DNA of 64,000 nt from Actinomycetota bacterium. GTDB lineage: Bacteria > Actinomycetota > Geothermincolia > Geothermincolales > RBG-13-55-18. Under the pieces are notes generated by a model. The model searched no databases. It saw nothing but the letters and a program-made list of their open reading frames with translations, and was not told where the DNA came from. Within the stretch, counting starts at the first letter, position 1. Every line of letters begins with the position of its first letter. This document shows, in pieces, positions 58,811 through 64,000 of the stretch. The translations under genes and the position numbers were made by a program. Location: the NCBI GenBank assembly GCA_040757835.1, contig JBFLWJ010000012.1, positions 1-64,000 on the forward strand, read 5' to 3'.

Positions 58811-59431
58811 TCAACGGAGGTGCTGGGTCTCGTTGACCAGCGTGACCATGGCCGTCTCCGGGATACCGCCGTCGAAGAACTTGACGGTGGAGATGGAGGC
58901 CAGGTCTATCTGCAGGCGGAACATGTCGTCGATGTCCATCTTCAGCGCCTCGCAGAGGATGCCGCGAATGGGGCCGCCATGGGCCACGACCAGGACGCGT
59001 TCGTTCCCGGGGTGGCGGGCGGTTATCTCCCGCATGGCAGCCATCACCCTTTCCCTCACCGCGCCGAAGTCCTCGCCGCCTGGGATTGGCACAGATGAGG
59101 GGTTGCGCATCCACTTGCCAACCGTCTCGCCCTCCTCCGCGAAGAGGTCGGCGATGAGCTGGCCGTCCCACTCCCCCATGTCCACCTCCATCAGGCCCTG
59201 CATCACCTGTACCTGCAGGCCGTTGGCCTCCGCTACCGGGCGGGCGGTCTCCCGGCAGCGCCGCAGGGGGCTGCAGTAGACGGCAGCCAGCTCCATGCCG
59301 TCGAAGAAATCCCTCACGCGCTCGGCCTGCTTGAGCCCGGTTTCGTTCAGCCCGACGTCCAGGCGTCCCAGCAGGCGCTTCTGGACGTGGTAGTCGGTCT
59401 CACCGTGTCGCAACAGATAAGCTGTTCCCAT
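58811..59431 (-). CDS. Histidine phosphatase family protein (PhoE/GpmB-like)
   Basis: 206 residues from ATG 59431, where AYLLRHGETDYHVQKRL begins (catalytic His in RHGE); CSPLRRCRETARPVAE and VLVVAHGGPIRGIL supply the second Arg and His, and a Glu lies in EVDMGEWDGQ. Hydrolyses small phosphate esters; substrate unknown. No clear ribosome binding site for this start. Transcribed in the same direction as the HAD gene downstream, 90 bases on. Confidence 0.88.
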   Translation of the reverse strand: MGTAYLLRHGETDYHVQKRLLGRLDVGLNETGLKQAERVRDFFDGMELAAVYCSPLRRCRETARPVAEANGLQVQVMQGLMEVDMGEWDGQLIADLFAEEGETVGKWMRNPSSVPIPGGEDFGAVRERVMAAMREITARHPGNERVLVVAHGGPIRGILCEALKMDIDDMFRLQIDLASISTVKFFDGGIPETAMVTLVNETQHLR

Positions 59432-59442
59432 GGCGTCATATT

Positions 59443-60024
59443 CTATGTGCATCCGCGGGGGAAGGCAAACGGGGTCAGGGAGGGCGAGACACCGCTAACC
59501 ACGAAGCCCTTGAGGGTGCGCCAGTTCTTCACTCCCAGGTAGCGCAGGGAGATGACGAGCAGCGCCGCTCCCGCGATCTCGGTGGACCAGAACATGGGGT
59601 CTCGCAGGTACTCAAGGATCTGCTCGATGATGGTCCCCTGTGAGGGGTAGCGCAGGAAGGGCCCCATGGCGGGCCACCAGGCGGTGGCGGCCTCGGTCCA
59701 AATGCGGTCCAGCACCAGGTGGCCGGCCACCCCGCAGGCCAGAAGGAGGATGCGGCTGTCCCCCCGCCTCTTCAGGCCATAGGTGCCGGCGACGAGGAGG
59801 AGCAGGGAGAGGGCGAAGGTGTGGGCGAAGATGCGGCCGTTCTCGAAGTGGGGCTTGAAGAGGACTTCCCCCACCGCCTTGTCGATGATGTCCGGCAGTA
59901 CCGCCCCGGCCAGCAGCCACCTCAGGTCCGGCGCCCTTGACACGAAGCCGCGGTTCTCTCCCCACCAGGTGGAGACCAGGGCGGCGGGGGCGGCGGTGAA
60001 ACCGAGGTGGGCGAAGAAGAACAT
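59443..60024 (-). CDS. DUF457/YdjM-like membrane-bound metal-dependent hydrolase
   Basis: 193 residues from ATG 60024 (GGAGGCGTAAGGG upstream). Starts MFFFAHLGFTAAPAALV with the conserved His, then LLAGAVLPDIIDK, FENGRIFAHTFALSLL and GHLVLDRIW, an order of His and Asp typical of YdjM-like proteins in four or five membrane helices. The C-terminal residues (SPSLTPF and on) run over a GGGGTCAG repeat end at 59471-59478. Its end overlaps nothing; the histidine phosphatase start lies 12 bases further. Confidence 0.75.
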   Translation of the reverse strand: MFFFAHLGFTAAPAALVSTWWGENRGFVSRAPDLRWLLAGAVLPDIIDKAVGEVLFKPHFENGRIFAHTFALSLLLLVAGTYGLKRRGDSRILLLACGVAGHLVLDRIWTEAATAWWPAMGPFLRYPSQGTIIEQILEYLRDPMFWSTEIAGAALLVISLRYLGVKNWRTLKGFVVSGVSPSLTPFAFPRGCT

Positions 60025-60028
60025 GCCC

Positions 60029-60607
60029 TTACGCCTCCGGCTCCAACTCAGGTCCAGGTTCCAGCTCCGGCTCTTCCTCCGCGAAGAGCTCCTCCTGGCC
60101 CTCGGGGGGAGAGAGCGGTTTTCGGGCGGGAAAGCCCTGCACCGGGGCTCCCTCGTCGAGTGCCCGGTTGGCCAGCTCGTCCGCGACGGCGTTCTCCGCG
60201 CGGGGTACATGGGTGATCTTCCAGTCCCGGTAGCGCAGCAGCATGGACATGACCTGGGCGTTGAGGCTGTGCAGGGTCTTCTCCCTGACGCGGTACTCCC
60301 CCTTGACCTGCATGGCCATGAGCTCGCTGTCGGTGTAGATGCGCAGCCGGTCCACCTCGAAGACGGAGAGCAGCCGCAGCGCGTGCACCAGGGCGGTGTA
60401 CTCGGCGTAGTTGTTGGTGGTCTGGCCGATGGCCTCCCCGAAGGCGGCGACCCGCCTGTCCTCGCGGGTGAGCACGAGCACCCCGATGGCGGCGGGCCCG
60501 GGGTTTCCCCGCGCTGCCCCATCGACAAAGACGTGCAGCTCCTCGAATCGCCTCGCTCCCTGGAAGGCCGCCTCCACCACGCTCTTTTTGCTCTTTCTCT
60601 TCTCCAC
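60029..60607 (-). CDS. Ribonuclease HI-like protein with acidic tail
   Basis: 192 residues from GTG 60607. RNase H fold with the four acidic residues in LHVFVDGAARGNPGPAAIG, TTNNYAEYTAL, LRIYTDSELMAMQ and ENAVADELANRAL. C-terminal tail rich in Glu and Pro (EEEPELEPGPELEPEA). Cleaves RNA in RNA-DNA hybrids. Next to the zinc-ribbon protein gene, in a run of minus-strand genes. Confidence 0.9.
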   Translation of the reverse strand: MEKRKSKKSVVEAAFQGARRFEELHVFVDGAARGNPGPAAIGVLVLTREDRRVAAFGEAIGQTTNNYAEYTALVHALRLLSVFEVDRLRIYTDSELMAMQVKGEYRVREKTLHSLNAQVMSMLLRYRDWKITHVPRAENAVADELANRALDEGAPVQGFPARKPLSPPEGQEELFAEEEPELEPGPELEPEA

Positions 60608-60647
60608 CTCTCACCGCCTCGTCCGGGCCGTGTGCCGGTCCGCCCCG

Positions 60648-61355
60648 CTATTTCACCAGAATGCGCCCGCAGTTGGTGCAGTAATACGCGCCCTCCGACT
60701 TGAGAAAGCGGTCGTATTCGATCCCCGGCAGCTCCACTCGGCAACCCTGGCACACCCCGTCCACCACCTTGACCACCGCCAGGTGGTGCTTGCTCTCGAG
60801 CAGCCTGTCGTATTCCTCCAGCAACTCCTCGTCGATCCGTTCGCGCAGGCCTTCCCGTTCCTTCTCCAGTTGCGCGGCCTCGGCCACGATCTCGGCCAGC
60901 TCGCCCTCGAGCAAAGCCTTCATCTCGGCGATCTCCGCCTGCAGACTCTCCTGCGCCGCCCGCAGCTCCTCCAGCTCCGCTCTCTTCGCGTCCTGGGCCT
61001 CCATCTCCTCGAGCTCCTCCGTCTCCAGGTCGTCCTTCTTGCGCTTGAGGGAGCGAACCTCTGCCTCCAGCCCGCGCAGCTCCTTGGGGTTGGTCACCTT
61101 GCCGTCGTAGAGCTTGCCCTCCTCGCGGGAGAGCTTCTCATCCAAGCCCTGGACCTTCTCCTCGATGGACCGCAGCTTCTTTCGCGACTCCTCCATGCCG
61201 GCCATAGCCTCCTCCAGCCCGGCCCCGGCCGCCTCCCTTTTCTCCTCCAGCCCATCCAGCTCCGCCTTGAGGGGATGGCCTTCCTCGCGGTTGCGCAACT
61301 CCAGAATGCGGGTGTCCAGTTCCTGGACCCTGAACAAAGCCTCCAGCTCGTTCAC
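60648..61355 (-). CDS. Coiled-coil protein with C-terminal C4 zinc ribbon (zf-RING_7)
   Basis: 235 residues from GTG 61355 with GGAGGTAGCGA upstream, overlapping the Nif3-like stop by four bases. A long antiparallel coiled coil (residues 1-180), including a KVTNPKELRGLEAEV turn, then a zinc ribbon: VCQGCRVELP and YYCTNCGRILVK. Such proteins commonly sit between Nif3-like and RNase HI genes in actinobacteria. A role in nucleic-acid binding is presumed, not shown. Confidence 0.87.
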   Translation of the reverse strand: MNELEALFRVQELDTRILELRNREEGHPLKAELDGLEEKREAAGAGLEEAMAGMEESRKKLRSIEEKVQGLDEKLSREEGKLYDGKVTNPKELRGLEAEVRSLKRKKDDLETEELEEMEAQDAKRAELEELRAAQESLQAEIAEMKALLEGELAEIVAEAAQLEKEREGLRERIDEELLEEYDRLLESKHHLAVVKVVDGVCQGCRVELPGIEYDRFLKSEGAYYCTNCGRILVK

Positions 61356-62473
61356 TCGCTACCTCCATCGATCCAGGGGCAAGTATTTACTTCCGAAGCG
61401 ATAATCTCCACCGTGAGCCCCGCTTCCCGGGCCCGCCGCGCCAGCAGCTCCGCCAGGCGCGGCACCGCCGGCCTCTCGGTATGGTAGTGGCCAGCGTCGA
61501 TCACCGCCAGGCCAGCCGCCGCGACCTCCTGTGCCTGATGATAGCCGATGTCGCCGCTGACGAATACCTGGGCGCCGGACCGCAGGGCCTCCGAGGTCAG
61601 TCCCCCGCCGCTCCCCCCGCAGACGGCGACGCGGGACACCGCGGCGGAGAGTTCACCGGCGACACGCAGCGTAGGGTTTTCCAGCAGCTCGCGGCACCTG
61701 TCCGCCAGTTCACCCAGGCTCACGGGGACGGGCAGGTCGCCCACGACTCCCATGCCGGCGCCCGACGGATTATGCACGCGGTAGAGGTCGTAGGCGACCT
61801 CCTCGTAGGGGTGGCTCGCCAGCAGCGCCGCGACCGCAGCGTCCTCCCTCCCCGTTTCCACCGCCACCTCCAGGCGGATCTCTTTCACCTGGTTGGGACC
61901 GGAGGCGTCGCCGTAGGCTGGGTCGGTGCCGGGCCCCGGCGTGAAGGTGCCCGTCCCCTCCACCCGGAAGGAGCAGCCGGTGTAGCCGCCGATGACCCCC
62001 GCGCCGGTTGCGAAGAGCGCGGCGCTCACCGCGGCCGCGTGCTCTGGTGGGACGAAGGTGACCAGCTTGTACGCCTCCCGTGGCGGTGCCGTCAGCGGGC
62101 GCCGGTCACGCAGCCCGAAGAGGTCGGCCAGGGCCGCGTTGACCCCGTGGGGGGAGGCGTCCAGGCTGGTGTGGGCGGCATAGACCGCCACCTCCGCGAG
62201 GAGGGCGTCACTCAGCAGCGCCGTGCCGGGTTCGTCCGTGACCAGGCGGCGCAGGGGATGGAAGATGGGCGGGTGGTGGCAGACGACGAGACCGGCCTCC
62301 ATCCCGCGCGCCTCCCGTAGCACCTCCGGGGTGAAATCCAGTGAGGTGAGGACCTTGTCTATCTTTGCCCGCGCCGAGCCCAACTGCAAGCCGGCGCTGT
62401 CCCAGTCCTCGGCAGAGCCGGGAGGGGCGATCTCCTCCATAAGGGCGATGATGTCGCTTACGCTGCAGGTCAT
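61352..62473 (-). CDS. Nif3-like dinuclear metal centre protein (YqfO-type)
   Basis: 373 residues from ATG 62473 with GGAGAGACGG upstream. N-terminal CSVSDIIALMEEIAPP and WDSAGLQLG; VVCHHPPIFHPLRRL gives the metal-binding His pair; YAAHTSLDASPHGVNAALAD is the next ligand region, and FVSGDIGYHQAQEVAAAGL and VIDAGHYHTE the last. An inserted middle domain (KLVTFVPPEHAAAVSAALFA onward) is of the YqfO type. Function of the family is not settled. Ordinary operon with the zinc-ribbon protein. Confidence 0.9.
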   Translation of the reverse strand: MTCSVSDIIALMEEIAPPGSAEDWDSAGLQLGSARAKIDKVLTSLDFTPEVLREARGMEAGLVVCHHPPIFHPLRRLVTDEPGTALLSDALLAEVAVYAAHTSLDASPHGVNAALADLFGLRDRRPLTAPPREAYKLVTFVPPEHAAAVSAALFATGAGVIGGYTGCSFRVEGTGTFTPGPGTDPAYGDASGPNQVKEIRLEVAVETGREDAAVAALLASHPYEEVAYDLYRVHNPSGAGMGVVGDLPVPVSLGELADRCRELLENPTLRVAGELSAAVSRVAVCGGSGGGLTSEALRSGAQVFVSGDIGYHQAQEVAAAGLAVIDAGHYHTERPAVPRLAELLARRAREAGLTVEIIASEVNTCPWIDGGSE

Positions 62474-62624
62474 CCGTCTCTCCACTTGCCGCGGGAAATC
62501 ACTCATCATTATACGGGTACCCGGCAGCCACTTGATAGAGCGGAAACCTATCTGCCGTAGGGCCTATCAGGGGTGTTATACTCATGCATTGACTGGAGGA
62601 TCTTGACGGGAACGGCGGTCGGGA

Positions 62625-63878
62625 ATGGCCAAGAACACGTATATCGTCAGCGACCTGCACATCGGGGCGGGCGATTACCTGGACGATTTCGACGAGGACG
62701 CGGGGTTCAGGGAGTTCCTCGACACCGCGGCCGCCCGCCGCAACGCGGAGCTGATCATCAACGGCGACTTCATCGACTTCGTGGCGGTCAACCTGGAGAA
62801 GCATTCGGCGCGCCCTTTCTCGCGCCTGGGTGGCACCGAGGCCGAGTCCGTGGCCAAGCTGGAGCGGGTTCTGGGGGCGCACCCCGACATCTTCATCTCC
62901 CTGCGCGTGTTCATGGAGAAGGGGCACCGCATCGTCCTGGTGCCCGGCAACCACGACGTGGACCTCTTCTGGCCGCGGGTACGCGACCGTCTCGTGGAAG
63001 AGCTGGGGGGTCCGGACTCCGACCACTTCCATTTCGAGTCCAGCGGCATCTACCGCTCCGGCGCGCTCTACGTCGAACACGGCAACCAGTACTACGCCGA
63101 CAGCGTCTTCGAGGACTTCACCCACCCCTTCCTGCGAGACCCCAAGACGGGCGAGCAGCGGCTGGAGCGCAGCTGGGGCAACTGTTTCCTGGAATACTTT
63201 TCCAACGGGATGATGAGCGAGCGCAACCCCTTCATCAACAACGTGCGCCCCATCCCCAACATGGTCTTCCTGGGCCTGCAGGACGAGAGCCTGTGGTTCA
63301 AGATGGCCTACGCCTACAAGCTGCTGCACTTCATGTCCCGGGTGGGCTTCCCGCCGTTCAAGGAGAGCCGGGACCTGCTGCAACGCAAGCGCGAGGGCCG
63401 CATCGACTCCTGGGGCTACACCCGCAAACGTTTCATGGACCTGGTCTCGGGGCGTGGAAAGGTGGAGCTGCAGGGGCTGGAGGACGCGGAGGCGCTCTCC
63501 CTCGAATTTCCCCCGGAGGACGAGGAGGACGGCAACGCCCAGGACGGCCTGCTCCTCGACTCCCTGGCCACGCGCGAGGACGCGCTCTCGGTGGCCGCAC
63601 GGGAGATACTCCTGTCGGAGGAGGGGGTGGACGCCGTGGTAATGGGCCACGACCACCGGTACTATTCCAACGAGCTGCAGCCGGTGCTCGGGGGGCGCAA
63701 GGGTAAGTACTATGTGAACACGGGGACCTGGATCCCCATGTTGTTCTTGACCCGCACCAAGCGGCAGCTGCGCTGGCGGGACCTGGAGGACGAGAGCCTC
63801 TACCAGCAGCTTCTTACCTACGCCGTGGCCAGGAAGGGGCTGCACGGCACCACCGTCTCGCTGCGCCGCATAGCCTAG
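62625..63878 (+). CDS. Metallophosphoesterase (calcineurin-like)
   Basis: 417 residues, ATG 62625. The catalytic blocks are in the usual order: YIVSDLHIGAGD, LIINGDFIDF, VLVPGNHDVDLFW and, late in the protein, VVMGHDHRYYSNEL, with YYVNTGTWIP after it. Binds two metal ions and hydrolyses a phosphoester; insert regions (residues about 150-300) are long, so the substrate may be large or lipid-like, similar to UDP-2,3-diacylglucosamine hydrolase-type proteins, but that is not specific enough to name it. Stop overlaps that of the facing gene by three bases. Confidence 0.85.
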   Translation: MAKNTYIVSDLHIGAGDYLDDFDEDAGFREFLDTAAARRNAELIINGDFIDFVAVNLEKHSARPFSRLGGTEAESVAKLERVLGAHPDIFISLRVFMEKGHRIVLVPGNHDVDLFWPRVRDRLVEELGGPDSDHFHFESSGIYRSGALYVEHGNQYYADSVFEDFTHPFLRDPKTGEQRLERSWGNCFLEYFSNGMMSERNPFINNVRPIPNMVFLGLQDESLWFKMAYAYKLLHFMSRVGFPPFKESRDLLQRKREGRIDSWGYTRKRFMDLVSGRGKVELQGLEDAEALSLEFPPEDEEDGNAQDGLLLDSLATREDALSVAAREILLSEEGVDAVVMGHDHRYYSNELQPVLGGRKGKYYVNTGTWIPMLFLTRTKRQLRWRDLEDESLYQQLLTYAVARKGLHGTTVSLRRIA

Positions 63879-64000
63879 GACTTGGAGCAGATGAGCTGCA
63901 TGAACTTGCCGATGCCCTTGAGGTGAGGCTCCTGCCCCGCCCGCTCCTCGAGGGCCAGCATCCCCTTGAAGCACTCCCCCTCCGCGAAGAGCGAGCAGTC
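63875..64000 (-). CDS. 3' end of an unidentified minus-strand gene (partial)
   Basis: An open frame enters from the right edge of the window and ends at TAG (63877-63875), with 41 codons visible: DCSLFAEGECFKGMLALEE, then a GIGKFMQLICSKS end. The codon use looks coding. Three Cys are present. No family can be named. It converges with the metallophosphoesterase gene. Confidence 0.6.
   Translation of the reverse strand, partial: DCSLFAEGECFKGMLALEERAGQEPHLKGIGKFMQLICSKS

Noticed and set aside
1..64000. tRNA or rRNA genes
   Set aside because: Looked for T-loop-like and conserved rRNA stretches by eye and found none; a covariance search would be decisive.

Overview
The window is GC-rich bacterial chromosome with no tRNA, rRNA or CRISPR. 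Gene content suggests an anaerobic or facultative, deep-branching actinobacterium of the Geothermincolia/Coriobacteriia-like type. That placement is inference from gene content: a tungsten-type aldehyde:ferredoxin oxidoreductase, 2-hydroxyacyl-CoA dehydratase/benzoyl-CoA reductase-like subunits, HdrD-like Fe-S protein, Tat-exported ferredoxins, an UGA-containing redoxin, and frequent GTG/TTG starts behind strong GGAGG sites.

Layout. 1-2.4 kb is an AT-richer island of toxin-antitoxin genes: a decayed MNT-HEPN pair, an intact MNT-HEPN pair facing it, and an AbrB-PIN pair with its own palindromic operator. 2.5-5 kb holds pirin, a methyltransferase remnant, a VOC lipoprotein and a redoxin whose UxxC active site is encoded by an in-frame TGA followed by a bSECIS-like hairpin (probable selenoprotein). 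5-14.6 kb carries three members of an unfamiliar duplicated CxxC family, a thiolase plus SCP2 protein, an orphan RnfD-like protein with a Pro-rich repeat partner, and a SEC-C protein. 14.7-28 kb is mixed housekeeping/accessory: FKBP, ATC-hydrolase-like plus C_GCAxxG_C_C protein, GH3 lipoprotein, radical SAM, two GNAT paralogues around a GT2, CoA transferase, a P-type ATPase with a Zn-type ArsR regulator and operator, a methyltransferase and a cupin. 28-40.5 kb has a DUF2207 membrane protein, the two dehydratase-like subunits, a repeat surface protein, a DUF362/NapH-like/ferredoxin operon, another lipoprotein ferredoxin and a NarXL-type two-component pair.

40.7-53 kb is the most distinctive block: a seven-gene minus-strand array (two FAD_binding_4 oxidases around an HdrD-like CCG protein, then three geranylgeranyl-reductase-like flavoproteins and an amine-oxidase-like flavoprotein), diverging from a fourth GGR-like protein and a phytoene-desaturase-like flavoprotein, with a palindromic operator between. 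The fourth duplicated-CxxC protein, an AOR, a methyltransferase and a second SCP2 protein follow. Together with the thiolase, CoA transferase and dehydratase-like subunits this looks like anaerobic redox chemistry on lipid- or isoprenoid-like (or aromatic) CoA substrates; the substrate cannot be read from sequence. 58-64 kb is ordinary: HAD and histidine phosphatases, DUF457 membrane protein, RNase HI, zinc-ribbon coiled-coil protein, Nif3-like protein and a metallophosphoesterase.

A family of short inverted-repeat elements with GGGGTCAG ends is scattered through the intergenic gaps from 28 kb onward. It abuts or supplies stop codons of several genes and sits inside two operon-like gene pairs.
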